The position numbers and the translations under genes were made by a program. The notes under the pieces were generated by a model, which was not told the origin of the DNA, did not search any database, and saw only the letters and a program-made list of their open reading frames with translations. Positions 53,811 to 62,960 of a DNA stretch of 64,000 nucleotides are shown piece by piece. Within the stretch, counting starts at the first letter, position 1, and the number at the start of each line of letters is the position of its first letter. Source of the stretch: Marinomonas profundi (GTDB taxonomy: Bacteria > Pseudomonadota > Gammaproteobacteria > Pseudomonadales > Marinomonadaceae); contig NZ_CP073013.1 of NCBI RefSeq assembly GCF_020694005.1, positions 1,994,578 to 2,058,577 on the forward strand, written 5' to 3'.

Positions 53811-54758
53811 ATGAATAATCTCGTTACCGAATCTAAGAACATCCCAGAGTCTAATCGACAACTTACCCTGTCTATTAGCCCAATTACCCTGCCAATTGCA
53901 GGCCGTGAAACACCACTTGAACTGCGCATTACCCTGCCATTAAGTGGTAATAACATTCCAATTATCTTGCTTTCACATGGTCATGGTCCATCGTCGTACC
54001 TGCCCTCTAAAGACGGATACGCCCCGCTGGTAAACTATTACGCTGAGCAAGGATTTGCTGTTATTCAACCTACCCATGCAAGCTCAAGAGTGGGTGGTCT
54101 AGGCAATAGTCATGCAGATGCGCCGCTTTTTCTCAACCAAAGAGTGCTTGAAATGAAAACCATTTTGGACAATTTGGCACAAATTGAGCGTGACACAGCC
54201 TGCCTTTCTGGTCGATTAGATAAAGAACGCATCGCGATAGTGGGGCACTCTGCAGGATCTATGACGGCGGCCATGTTAATGGGCATGACGTTACCGCATA
54301 TCAAAAACGTATTAGATCAGCGCATCAAAGTCGGAGTCCTATTAGCGGCTGTGGGCAAAGGGGGAGATGATTTAATTGAATCAGCAAGAGAAAGGTTCCC
54401 TGAAATTAATCCAGACTATTCATCCATGACCACCAGAAATTTAGTAGTGTATGGCGATGAGGATCTTAGCCCCCACTTTACAACTCGAGATGCAGATTGG
54501 CATGCCGATGCCTACCACATCTCATCAGGTAGTGATTTTTTACTAACACTAATTGGCGGTAAACATGGGCTGGGTGGCATTGCTGGTTATGATGCAAAAG
54601 AAACCGATGACGAAGACCCGGATCGTCTTGCCATTACACAAAAAATGACCTCAGCTTATTTAAAATCGGCTTTATACGAGCATGACTATTCATGGGAAGA
54701 GGCTTGTAAAGCACTAGCTACTTTTGCCAGTAACCACGCTTACATAGCAAGTAAGTAG
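53811..54758 (+). CDS. alpha/beta hydrolase, chlorophyllase/PAF-acetylhydrolase-like
   Basis: The 315-residue cytosolic hydrolase has the nucleophile in VGHSAGSMTAAML, the oxyanion region ILLSHGHGPSSYL and a likely catalytic His near LIGGKHGLGG. There is no signal peptide. The closest pattern I recognise is the dienelactone-hydrolase/chlorophyllase-like group, but the substrate is unknown. AGGAG lies before the ATG. Confidence 0.8.
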   Translation: MNNLVTESKNIPESNRQLTLSISPITLPIAGRETPLELRITLPLSGNNIPIILLSHGHGPSSYLPSKDGYAPLVNYYAEQGFAVIQPTHASSRVGGLGNSHADAPLFLNQRVLEMKTILDNLAQIERDTACLSGRLDKERIAIVGHSAGSMTAAMLMGMTLPHIKNVLDQRIKVGVLLAAVGKGGDDLIESARERFPEINPDYSSMTTRNLVVYGDEDLSPHFTTRDADWHADAYHISSGSDFLLTLIGGKHGLGGIAGYDAKETDDEDPDRLAITQKMTSAYLKSALYEHDYSWEEACKALATFASNHAYIASK

Positions 54759-54806
54759 GAGGCTTGAGGTCTATTAGCCTAGACGCTGGTATTAGGCTAG
54801 ATAAAA

Positions 54807-54845
54807 AATCCCGTTCGAGTTCATGTATCGAAACGGGACTTTTTA
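54807..54845 (+). terminator. terminator after the hydrolase gene
   Basis: AATCCCGTTCGA and TCGAAACGGGA pair with a small mismatch and run into five T residues, 48 bases downstream of the hydrolase stop. Confidence 0.75.
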
Positions 54846-54886
54846 TGTGTTGCTTGTAATAGAAATAAATAGCGTCTGGTGAATCG

Positions 54887-55945
54887 CTAAATATCAGCAA
54901 TATTCGACACGACTTTTAGCATATCAATAAAGGCATCGACCGATTCCACCGCTGCGGATTCGTGCATGGTGTGATAGCCAATGGTGGGGATTTGAATGGT
55001 GGTGCCGTCCACTAAACCATTGGACGCGGCGATAATACGACCAAGCTCGGTACTACCAAGAGAACTTGGCGGTAGTCCTTGTTCAGCCCGTTTGGCGTTT
55101 TCATTTTCTACGTAACGGTTTTTATACAAGTAACTGATGTTGTTTTTCACACACAGTGCTTCGAGTAGCTGGGTACTGTCTTGGTTAAAGGTGGCGTTGG
55201 CGTCTTTTTCTCGCAGTACAAGCAGCTGCTCATTAGCCGCTTCCACATTCGGAAATGGACTGGTATCAACCACAAATAAACGGTTGGTGGAGCCACCAAA
55301 GCGCCGGAACCATTCCAGTAAATAGCGCCAGCTTTTGCCGGCTTCTTCTTGGGCAGTGAAAAAGGCCGTGCCTTTAAAACCATGATCAAAAAGATGCACC
55401 AAGGCCGCTGCTGAGATCACATTATCGAGCTGGCCTTCTAAGCGATTGTCGACAACTTGCAGCTGATCTTTAAAGGCGATTGGCGTGCCGGCAACAACGC
55501 CTTCTAGGCCTTCGGTTTCGAAAATTAAGTTGTTACGGAATTCGCACACGTAAGAGCTTTTAATGGTGCCTTTACCGCGATAAACGCCAGACCAAGGCTC
55601 GTATGCGTAGACTTCTTCACGGTTGAAACGCTCTGTGACCTTGGTCATCAATTCTTCAGACACCGAGTTGTTCAATAAATCGGTGCGGTTTGCCGACACA
55701 AACGCCGCGTATTGGAATTCATTTGGACCGGTGCACACCAAACCATGGCGATCAATATGCGCCGAAAACATGGTGCTAAATGGATCGCTGCCTTGAGCAA
55801 CCAACAAACCTTCGTACCAAGTAACATGTGCCCCTCGTTCTTCCAATTCACGTTGTAACACGCGAAAAAATGAATGCTCTGCACCAACCACACTGGGCGC
55901 GCGAATAAGCAGTTTTAACAGGTCGATAAAGTCATCACTAGGCAT
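54887..55945 (-). CDS. M42-type metallopeptidase/deacylase
   Basis: The 352-residue protein has the metal ligands of the M42/M28-like aminopeptidases: His in FSAHIDRHG, Asp in GQLDNVISA, the Glu pair in TAQEEAG, Asp in VVDTSPF and His in GYHTMHES. ATG 55945 with GGA upstream is preferred over a TTG five codons earlier. It probably acts as an aminopeptidase or deacylase; related genes occur in osmolyte clusters, which are not seen here. Confidence 0.8.
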   Translation of the reverse strand: MPSDDFIDLLKLLIRAPSVVGAEHSFFRVLQRELEERGAHVTWYEGLLVAQGSDPFSTMFSAHIDRHGLVCTGPNEFQYAAFVSANRTDLLNNSVSEELMTKVTERFNREEVYAYEPWSGVYRGKGTIKSSYVCEFRNNLIFETEGLEGVVAGTPIAFKDQLQVVDNRLEGQLDNVISAAALVHLFDHGFKGTAFFTAQEEAGKSWRYLLEWFRRFGGSTNRLFVVDTSPFPNVEAANEQLLVLREKDANATFNQDSTQLLEALCVKNNISYLYKNRYVENENAKRAEQGLPPSSLGSTELGRIIAASNGLVDGTTIQIPTIGYHTMHESAAVESVDAFIDMLKVVSNIADI

Positions 55946-56131
55946 GCAGATAGATTCCAAAAATAGGGGGATGTCGGAACCTTGTTTATAAACCGAATTA
56001 AATGATTTACATACTGTTTTTAGCGATTAATTACGTATTTATTTAGTCGGAAGTGAGTAAAATATGATCCATCTAATAGGTGGCTTTCGTAATATAGGCC
56101 CATGAGTGATTAATTGTTAGGGGAAACCTAG

Positions 56132-57448
56132 ATGTTTTTTCGTAATAGTAAACGGCTAGCTCGTATTGTTGAGTTGGAAAAAGAGTTGTCTTCTTTTCAG
56201 CAAACGCAAGCGGATATCCGTGAGGAAATGTTGTTTTTTTCGATGACGCCAGAAGGAAGAATCATCGAAGTTAATACGTTGTTTTTGACATCATGTGGTT
56301 ATGAAAAAAACGTCGTGGTTGGAAAAAATATCAGGGATTTAATGCCATCAAAATTCCAACAAAGAGTAGAAGGGCAGCGCATATTGTCTTGCATCAGTGA
56401 AAAAGCTCACTGGCATGGGGCATTGTCGTTAGAAACGAAAAATACTAAAGAGGCTTGGTTTCGTACCATTATTCAGCCAAAAATAAGAGCTGAAAGCGGC
56501 GAGATTACACTAGAGGCATACTCTATTGAGCTGACGCGTACCATCTCGAAATCTAAAGAGCTAAAAGATATTTTGTCTGCCCTTAATCGATCTTCGGCGA
56601 TGATTGAGTTTAGTTTGGATGGCCTTATTTTGGACGCCAATGATAACTTTTTAAAAGGTATGGGTTATTCAAAAAGCCAAGTTATCGGTAAGCATCACAA
56701 GATTTTTTGTGAGCCAGAAGAAGCAGAATCCCAAGAATATCGGACCTTCTGGCAACGCCTTCGTTCTGGTGAGTTTGTATCGCAGCGGTTTAAGCGGTTG
56801 GATAGTCGTGGTGGGATTGTGTGGTTGGAAGCATCATACAATCCAGTGTATGACGAAAGTGGCGAGCTGTATAAGGTTATCAAGCTTGCTACGGTGATTA
56901 CGGAGCAGATGAACCGAGAATTAGCCATTGCAGAAACGTCGAAAATTGCCCATGAAGTGTCCAAAAAAAGTGACGCAGATGCATTAGCGGGTAAAAAAGT
57001 TATAGAGTCTACGATTCAGACCATGAACGAATTGTCTGCACAGATGAACAGTGCGAATACGGGTATTGCGGAGTTGAACACTCAATCGGCAAAGGTTTCT
57101 GCGCTGGTAGAAAGCATTCGAGGTATTGCAGATCAAACGAACCTTCTTGCGCTTAATGCGGCGATAGAAGCCGCGCGGGCAGGCGAGCAGGGGCGAGGTT
57201 TTGCGGTGGTTGCCGATGAAGTAAGGCAGCTTGCTTCACGAACCAGTTCTGCGACAGAAGAAATTATAAAAGTGGTGAGTGATAATCGTAAATTGACCGA
57301 GCAAGCGGTACTGCTGATCGAAAAAAGCTTAGAAAAAGCGCAAACAGCGCTGGACCTTTCTACTGAAGCAGGCCAGGTAATGAACAACATTCAAACAGGA
57401 TCGAGACAAGTGGTTGATGCGGTGAGCCAATTTAACAATAGGTTATAG
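56132..57448 (+). CDS. soluble chemoreceptor with two PAS domains
   Basis: The 438-residue protein has no transmembrane segment. Two PAS domains (about residues 30-130 and 150-265; [22 protein letters not shown] and [22 protein letters not shown]) precede a short MCP signalling domain with the conserved tip ([20 protein letters not shown]) near residues 333-352. This is the BdlA/Aer2-like layout, so it likely senses a redox or small-molecule cue inside the cell. A haem or FAD cofactor cannot be assigned from sequence. Confidence 0.9.
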   Translation: MFFRNSKRLARIVELEKELSSFQQTQADIREEMLFFSMTPEGRIIEVNTLFLTSCGYEKNVVVGKNIRDLMPSKFQQRVEGQRILSCISEKAHWHGALSLETKNTKEAWFRTIIQPKIRAESGEITLEAYSIELTRTISKSKELKDILSALNRSSAMIEFSLDGLILDANDNFLKGMGYSKSQVIGKHHKIFCEPEEAESQEYRTFWQRLRSGEFVSQRFKRLDSRGGIVWLEASYNPVYDESGELYKVIKLATVITEQMNRELAIAETSKIAHEVSKKSDADALAGKKVIESTIQTMNELSAQMNSANTGIAELNTQSAKVSALVESIRGIADQTNLLALNAAIEAARAGEQGRGFAVVADEVRQLASRTSSATEEIIKVVSDNRKLTEQAVLLIEKSLEKAQTALDLSTEAGQVMNNIQTGSRQVVDAVSQFNNRL

Positions 57449-57516
57449 TGGTCGCGTTGTTCAAAAAATGTGTGACTGCCTCGCTGTGAATCCCAAGGGT
57501 TGATTACCTGGTGGAT

Positions 57517-58575
57517 TCACAGCGAGACGTTGCGTTTTTTCCGCATCAAAAAGACAAAGGCAACACCGCCGACAAGGCCGGTAATAATGCCAATGGGCAT
57601 GTCTTCGGGGGGAATCAGAACCCTAGAGGCGATGTCTGCTGCGACGAGAAACAGCGCGCCGAATAGCGCCGACAAGGGCAAGACTTTGCGATAATCCCCG
57701 CCAACTAACAAGCGCACAATATGCGGCACCATGAGGCCAACAAAGCCGATGACGCCGGAAAAAGCCACGGCTGCGCCAGTCAGCAGCGCGCACACCACGA
57801 TGACCATCAGGCGAAAGCGTTCGACGGGAACGCCCAAGGTGCTGGCGCTTTCATCGCCTAATGTCATGGCGTTTAGGTAACGAGCATTGTAAATCAGATA
57901 GCCAGAGCCTAGCGCCAATGTCACCAGCGGAAACCAGAGCTGTCCCCATTGAGCCAACCCTAAGCCGCCCAACATCCAGAAAATCACCGTATGGGACGAT
58001 CGATGATCGCCCATAAAGATGAATAAGTTTCCCAACGCTGTCAGCACAAAGGCTACCGCCACACCCGCTAGAATCAAACGTCCCGCGCTGTGCGCTGAAG
58101 AAAAATTGGCCACTGCTAAGACTAAGAACATAGCGAGCAAGGCTCCCAAAAAAGCAAACACCGGCACGGTCACCACGCCTAGAATCATGCCCGTGTGCAG
58201 CAAGGCGATGATGGCGCCAAGGGCGGCGCCAGAAGACACGCCCAATAAATGTGGATCAGCCAAAGGGTTGCGCGTCACCGATTGCAGCGCCGCGCCCACT
58301 ATTGCCAAGGCCGCACCGACCATGGCCGCCAGTAGGGTGCGTGGTAAGCGCACGGCCCAGATAATATTCTCACGTCCAAGTGACCAGTTAGGCGGCGTAT
58401 GGGTGATTGATAATTTGTGGCCTATCACACTCCACACGGTGGATTGGCTGATTGACACAGAACCCACACCAATCGCCACGCCCATTAATAACAGCAGTAA
58501 GATGCTCAGCATAATTAATAGCGCTGGTAAGGGAACACGTCCCATGATGGTTAGCTTTTTGATGTCTGCTTTCAT
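57517..58575 (-). CDS. FecCD family ABC transporter permease
   Basis: The 352-residue permease has about nine to ten hydrophobic segments and the typical pieces GAALQSVTRNPLADPHLLGVSSGA and GFVGLMVPHIVRLLVGGDYR. It is the last gene of a three-gene uptake operon (ATPase, binding protein, permease) and overlaps the binding-protein gene by four bases. The family imports siderophore-iron, haem or cobalamin. The Zur-like site upstream of the operon makes a zinc-related substrate possible. Confidence 0.92.
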   Translation of the reverse strand: MKADIKKLTIMGRVPLPALLIMLSILLLLLMGVAIGVGSVSISQSTVWSVIGHKLSITHTPPNWSLGRENIIWAVRLPRTLLAAMVGAALAIVGAALQSVTRNPLADPHLLGVSSGAALGAIIALLHTGMILGVVTVPVFAFLGALLAMFLVLAVANFSSAHSAGRLILAGVAVAFVLTALGNLFIFMGDHRSSHTVIFWMLGGLGLAQWGQLWFPLVTLALGSGYLIYNARYLNAMTLGDESASTLGVPVERFRLMVIVVCALLTGAAVAFSGVIGFVGLMVPHIVRLLVGGDYRKVLPLSALFGALFLVAADIASRVLIPPEDMPIGIITGLVGGVAFVFLMRKKRNVSL

Positions 58576-59555
58576 GACGCGGTTCTAAAAGCCTCGGCTA
58601 AGCGTTTAATGGCCTTAATATTGCGTGGCCCTGGAGTCGCCTCGACATATTCCAATACTACGAAATGGTTGTTTTTCACCGCTGGAATATTTTCGAAAGC
58701 GGGATTACTGCGTAAGAAATTAATTTTTTGTTCTGCCGTCACATCGCCATAGTTGACGATAATAATCACCTCTGGTGCTCGATCAATAACGGCTTCCCAA
58801 CCAATTTGAGTCCAGCTTTTCTGCACATCATCGACGATGTTTTTACCGCCTGCTGCTTCGATTAGTGCGGTTGGCATGCCGAAGCGACCGGAGGTGAAGG
58901 GTTGTTCTTCGCCAGAGTCGTACACGAAGACTTTAGGCACGCTTGTTTGTGACGTCAGATTGGCTTGGAGCTTGGCAAGGTCTTGTTGGTAGCCATCGAC
59001 TAAGCTTTGTGCTTGTTCTGCTTTGCCAAAAATACGCCCTAGATTTAATAGGTCGTTGTACATGTCATGCATGGAGACTTTGGGTTTGTCCATAACGTGG
59101 ATGCAGCTTTCGGTTAGCTCGTAAACCTTGATGCCAAGCGGTGCCAAGGTGTCTGGTGTGACGCCACCACCGACGCGCATGCCGTAGTTCCAACCAGCAA
59201 AATAAAAGTCCGCATCGGCGCCCAGTAATACTTCTTTGTTCGGGTATTTGGGTGAGAGTTCTTTCAGTTCGCCAATGCCATTGCGCAGGCTTGGATCAAG
59301 GGTTTTCCAGCCAGAAACGCCAGTGAATCCAGCCATGTGATCTTGCAGGCCAAGGGCCAATATCATCTCAGTTAAGTTCACATCGTTTGAGACCGCCGCT
59401 TTGGGAGCATGATCAAAAGTGACCTGACGGTCGCAGCTTTGTACCGTTACAGGATAGCCAGAAGCGTTGGCTAAACCTGCGTGTAAAAGGCCAAGTAATG
59501 CGCCGCTGATAAGTAATGAAGTGTGTTTGATGGCTATGTTGACGTTCGCTGTCAT
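58572..59555 (-). CDS. periplasmic metal-complex binding protein
   Basis: The 327-residue protein has a signal peptide (about the first 31 residues, ending GLANASG) and the FecB/BtuF-type two-lobed pattern (AVSNDVNLTEMILALGLQDHMAGF, EVLLGADADFYFAGW, EVIIIVNYGDVTAEQK). It captures a metal chelate for the neighbouring permease. Histidine-rich loops typical of ZnuA are absent, so free zinc is unlikely to be its ligand. Confidence 0.9.
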   Translation of the reverse strand: MTANVNIAIKHTSLLISGALLGLLHAGLANASGYPVTVQSCDRQVTFDHAPKAAVSNDVNLTEMILALGLQDHMAGFTGVSGWKTLDPSLRNGIGELKELSPKYPNKEVLLGADADFYFAGWNYGMRVGGGVTPDTLAPLGIKVYELTESCIHVMDKPKVSMHDMYNDLLNLGRIFGKAEQAQSLVDGYQQDLAKLQANLTSQTSVPKVFVYDSGEEQPFTSGRFGMPTALIEAAGGKNIVDDVQKSWTQIGWEAVIDRAPEVIIIVNYGDVTAEQKINFLRSNPAFENIPAVKNNHFVVLEYVEATPGPRNIKAIKRLAEAFRTAS

Positions 59556-59567
59556 GTGTCTGTCCTA

Positions 59568-60419
59568 TTAATCATTGATATAGAAAGAAAATCTGGGTCT
59601 TTGTGTGATGGGATGCTCATCAATGATGGTTTCCACATCAAACACTTGTTTTATGCGTTGTTCGGTAAACACATGGCTAGGTGGCGCGCAGGCTTGCATT
59701 TCACCGTTTTGCATCACTAAAACCCGGTCGGCGTAGGCGGAAGCCAGAGCCAAATCATGTAAAGAGACAATAATGGTGCAAGGCAGCTTGGATAATAAAG
59801 CCAACACATCAAGCTGGTGGCGAATGTCCAAATGATTAGTAGGCTCATCCAGAATCAATACGTCGGGGCCTTGTGCCAAGGCTCTGGCTATCATCACCCG
59901 TTGGCGTTCGCCGCCAGACAAAGAGTCAAAAGATCGCTTGGACAGATGGGCCACATCCAGCAAGGCTAAGGTGCTTTCTATAATGTGTGTGTCTTCTTCG
60001 GAACGTCCCCAAGCAAGGGATCTTGGTGTCAGGCCGATTTCTACCATTTCAAAAACGCTCAAGCCAAATTCACCGCCAGTATCTTGTAACACTGTTGCGA
60101 TGCGTTGCGCGCATTGGCGTGGCGACAACGACCAAAGGTCTTTGCCGTCCAGTAAGACAGTGCCGCTGGTGGGTTTATTAATGCGATAAAGACAGCGCAA
60201 TAAACTGGTTTTGCCTGAACCGTTTGGCCCAACAATCGCCAGAAACTCACCAGAATGGACACTGACCGAGATGGGTTTGAGTAAGGCTTTATCTCGATAA
60301 GGCGACCAAGCAACCTCGTTCAGTTGCATACTGGCGGGTGTGCAGCTGGAAAAAAACGAGTAAGGCGAATCGTCTCGTTGTTGATCGTTTGGTGAGGTTA
60401 AAGCGGTTTTACGAATCAA
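59568..60419 (-). CDS. ABC transporter ATPase of the metal-uptake operon
   Basis: This FecE/BtuD-type ATPase has Walker A GPNGSGKTS, signature SLSGGERQRVMIARAL and Walker B VLILDEPTNHLD. The frame allows a TTG start at 60419 (283 residues), but family similarity begins only at about residue 31, near an ATG at 60329 (MQLNEVAWS). Neither has a good Shine-Dalgarno. It is the first gene of the operon, just downstream of the Zur-like palindrome. Confidence 0.88.
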   Translation of the reverse strand: MIRKTALTSPNDQQRDDSPYSFFSSCTPASMQLNEVAWSPYRDKALLKPISVSVHSGEFLAIVGPNGSGKTSLLRCLYRINKPTSGTVLLDGKDLWSLSPRQCAQRIATVLQDTGGEFGLSVFEMVEIGLTPRSLAWGRSEEDTHIIESTLALLDVAHLSKRSFDSLSGGERQRVMIARALAQGPDVLILDEPTNHLDIRHQLDVLALLSKLPCTIIVSLHDLALASAYADRVLVMQNGEMQACAPPSHVFTEQRIKQVFDVETIIDEHPITQRPRFSFYIND

Positions 60420-60445
60420 GGTGAATTAATGTCCGTTGTTTGTTT

Positions 60446-60460
60446 TGTTATAATATAACA
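60446..60460. promoter_or_regulatory. Zur-like box upstream of the metal-uptake operon
   Basis: TGTTATAATATAACA is a perfect 15-bp palindrome and equals the core of the gammaproteobacterial Zur motif (GAAATGTTATANTATAACATTTC). On the minus strand it overlaps a plausible -10 (TATATT) with TTGTGC 16 bases upstream, so binding would repress the transporter operon. It ends 27 bases from the first possible start codon. Confidence 0.7.
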
Positions 60461-60473
60461 TCAATATCCAGTT

Positions 60474-60519
60474 GCACAACTGAATCTCTCTTGATAGCAC
60501 GACAGAATCCCTCTGGATA
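60474..60519 (-). repeat. tandem 23-bp repeat in the promoter region
   Basis: Two adjacent 23-base units (60474-60496 and 60497-60519) differ at about five positions. On the minus strand each reads TATC-AGAG-GATTC-G--GTGC. They lie just upstream of the -35 of the metal-uptake operon. The remaining stretch to 60875 has an ATGACAC/GTGTCAT hairpin (60685-60708) and no convincing gene. Confidence 0.7.
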
Positions 60520-60842
60520 GCGACCGTAAGCCATGTATAAAGGGCTGATAGGATAGAGCACAGACTATACGGAAGCGGGTTTGACGGAACAAGCCGTGTG
60601 GGTTGGAGAATTTTCATCTTCACATGTGTTAATTCAATACAGGCGTGCAACGAGCGCTGTAACACGTTAGATTGGCTGGAGAACATGACACTCTTTAGGG
60701 GGTGTCATAAGTGTCAAAGGAGGCATTACGTAGAAATATTTTGCTACGTTTAAATAGAAATGAGGTTCACTGTTATTTTCGGATAAAAAATACAGTTGAA
60801 CTCATGAAGGGCAAAATGAATGGACAAGGAAAAACAGTAAAG

Positions 60843-60858
60843 TTATCATTTATGATAA
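60843..60858. promoter_or_regulatory. operator of the HigBA pair
   Basis: TTATCAT and ATGATAA form a palindrome with a two-base centre, ending 17 bases before the toxin start. It is a likely autoregulatory site for the XRE antitoxin. Confidence 0.6.
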
Positions 60859-60875
60859 TAAGGGAATGATTAAAT

Positions 60876-61199
60876 ATGACTTGGAAGATAGACATTTATG
60901 ATGGTGTGGAAGATCAAATTCTTCAAATGCCACCCAAAATCCAATCGAGGATGATTAAACTATTAGAGCTGATGGAGAAGCATGGCGCTAATTTAGGGCC
61001 GCCTCATACAGATTCTATGGGTAACGGATTATTCGAGATTAGGGCGAAAGCTCAAGAAGGCATTGGCCGTAGTTTGTTTTGTTACTTAAAAGGGAAGCAT
61101 ATTTATATCTTGCATGCCTTTGTTAAAAAGTCACAAAAAACGCCTAAAAATGAGCTGGAGCTTGCACGTCAACGCCAGAAAGAGGTTCAAAAAAGATGA
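60876..61199 (+). CDS. higB: HigB-type toxin (Gp49-like)
   Basis: This 107-residue toxin of the RelE superfamily (VEDQILQMPPKIQSRMIKLLE ... GNGLFEIRAKAQEGIGRSLFCY ... HAFVKKSQKTP) resembles HigB/Gp49 proteins, ribosome-dependent mRNA interferases. It overlaps the antitoxin by four bases, with the toxin first, the reverse order characteristic of HigBA. Confidence 0.92.
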   Translation: MTWKIDIYDGVEDQILQMPPKIQSRMIKLLELMEKHGANLGPPHTDSMGNGLFEIRAKAQEGIGRSLFCYLKGKHIYILHAFVKKSQKTPKNELELARQRQKEVQKR

Positions 61200-61474
61200 G
61201 TTTACAAAAACTGAAGCAGCGCGCTCTTGAGAATTCTGACGTCAAAGCAGAATACGATAAGCTGGAAGCCGAGTTTAATTTCATTGATCAATTGCTCTCT
61301 ATGCGAACGAAAGCTGGGTTAACGCAAGAGCAAGTGGCAGAAAAGATGAATACTCAAAAAAGCAACATTAGTCGCTTAGAGCGAGGCAATGCTAATCCAA
61401 GCTGGGCGACGCTGCTTAAATATGCTCATGCGTGTGGTTTTGAGTTGTCACTGAAAGCGCAAAAGGTGCCTTAG
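61196..61474 (+). CDS. higA: HigA-type XRE antitoxin
   Basis: This 92-residue antitoxin has a C-terminal XRE helix-turn-helix (AGLTQEQVAEKMNTQKSNISRLE). It is coupled to higB through an ATGA overlap. It would neutralise HigB and repress the operon at the palindrome upstream of higB. Confidence 0.92.
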   Translation: MSLQKLKQRALENSDVKAEYDKLEAEFNFIDQLLSMRTKAGLTQEQVAEKMNTQKSNISRLERGNANPSWATLLKYAHACGFELSLKAQKVP

Positions 61475-61526
61475 CAAATCACATCGCAAGCGCCCGATGC
61501 ATTCAGCAGCGGGCGCTTTATATGAG

Positions 61527-62138
61527 TCACCTTTGGATAATGGGAATAAACCAATCCATTGCTTCAATCGCTTTAATCCAACGTTGGATATTGGGGTACG
61601 CAGACAGCTGATAAGCGCCGCCTTCCTCTGCTACGTGGGTGTAAGGAAACAAGCAAATATCCGCCAGCGTCATGGTATTTCCCACTAAAAACACGTGTGT
61701 TGCTAAGGTCTCTTCCATTTGTATTAACGCTGCGTGACCTTGCTGAATACGATCCGGCAGCATTTGTTTTTTTAGCTCTGTCATGGCGTTGTGAGTCAGC
61801 CAAAAACGTGGCGAGGCAATGTTAGGCTCGTGGCTGTATTGCTCCCAAAATAACCATTTATAGACCTTGGCTCTGAGAATCGGATCGCTTGGCAATAAAG
61901 AAGACGGATACTGCTCGGCCAAGTATAAAAGGACGGCGTTACTTTCGCTCAAGCATTGTCCATCATCCAATTCCAACACAGGAATCTTGCCGTTCGGATT
62001 CATCGCCAAGAAGGATTCTGTGTGTGTTTCTCCTTTGGTAATATCGTATTGTTTTAGCGTCACTTTTAGACCTAGGCAAGCGCATAACAAACGAATTTTA
62101 TAACCGTTTCCCGAGGGCAAAAAATCGTGCAGAATCAT
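61527..62138 (-). CDS. glutathione S-transferase family protein
   Basis: The 203-residue protein has the N-terminal thioredoxin-like domain with the glutathione-binding segment NPNGKIPVLELDDGQCLSESNAVL and an all-helical C-terminal domain. The N-terminal catalytic position is a Ser (LPSGNGYKIR) typical of bacterial theta/beta-like enzymes. The substrate is unknown. Confidence 0.9.
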   Translation of the reverse strand: MILHDFLPSGNGYKIRLLCACLGLKVTLKQYDITKGETHTESFLAMNPNGKIPVLELDDGQCLSESNAVLLYLAEQYPSSLLPSDPILRAKVYKWLFWEQYSHEPNIASPRFWLTHNAMTELKKQMLPDRIQQGHAALIQMEETLATHVFLVGNTMTLADICLFPYTHVAEEGGAYQLSAYPNIQRWIKAIEAMDWFIPIIQR

Positions 62139-62397
62139 CAGTCTTTCCTTCTTGGTTGATGGCTTTCATTTTTGTTTGGCATTACTTAAGTTAACAATCT
62201 AGCCACTTTTTCCCACATTATCTCCTTATTTTTTCAATGTCATGTGGTTTCGGGGCAGCGCATTTTATTGTAATAATATAAATACAAATGAATGAAATAC
62301 GGCTGTTTTTTTTGCCCACTTGGCTTTTTGCGAAAAAATGCGCGGGAAGCACGGGTGGGAAAAAGCGTTATCACAAATCTAACTATGAGGTAATAAC

Positions 62398-62868
62398 ATG
62401 ACAGACATTGATATTGGTATCAGTAAAAAAAATCGATCTGAAATTTCAGAAGGGTTAAAACATCTTTTAGCTGACACCTATACCCTGTATTTACAGACAC
62501 ACAATTTTCATTGGAATGTTACTGGCCCTCAATTTCGTGAATTGCATTTAATGTTTGAGGAGCAGTATCAAGAATTAGCGCTTGCTGTAGACGATATTGC
62601 AGAACGTATTCGTACTTTGGACGTTGCCGCGCCAGGTACTTACAAAGCCTTCGCAGAACTGAGTTCGGTGAAAGAAGTAGATGGTGTGCCAAGCTCGACG
62701 GACATGGTTAAGTACTTAACCAAAGGCCATGAGCAGGTTGTCAAAACCGCACGTAAAGTATTGAAAGTAGCGCAAGAAGCCGATGATGAATCTTCTGCGT
62801 CTCTGGTATCTGATCGTATGCGAGTGCATGAGAAAACCGCGTGGATGCTAAGAGCCACCCAAGCTTAG
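62398..62868 (+). CDS. dps: Dps family ferritin-like DNA-protecting protein
   Basis: The 156-residue Dps protein has the inter-subunit ferroxidase ligands in [11 protein letters not shown] and [19 protein letters not shown]. Dodecamers store iron oxidised with peroxide and protect DNA. GAGG precedes the ATG. The N-terminus is short, without a long basic DNA-binding tail. A terminator follows. A clear OxyR or sigma-S site was not identified. Confidence 0.94.
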   Translation: MTDIDIGISKKNRSEISEGLKHLLADTYTLYLQTHNFHWNVTGPQFRELHLMFEEQYQELALAVDDIAERIRTLDVAAPGTYKAFAELSSVKEVDGVPSSTDMVKYLTKGHEQVVKTARKVLKVAQEADDESSASLVSDRMRVHEKTAWMLRATQA

Positions 62869-62925
62869 TCGCGTATGAGTGATTGAATGGTACGTTTCAA
62901 CGTGCTTGATGAATGTTTCATCAGT

Positions 62926-62960
62926 AAAACCAGCCACCGTCATTGGTCGCTGGTTTTTTT
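62926..62960 (+). terminator. terminator after dps
   Basis: AAAACCAGC-ACC pairs with GGT-GCTGGTTTT around GTCATT and continues into T residues. Confidence 0.88.

Noticed and set aside
60426-60686. 86-codon minus-strand open frame before the metal-uptake operon
   Set aside because: It runs through the tandem repeats and the Zur-like box, lacks a Shine-Dalgarno and has no recognisable features.
60420-60875. Cobalamin riboswitch before the FecCD-type operon
   Set aside because: No B12-box-like conserved sequence was seen; the Zur-like palindrome is the better regulatory candidate.
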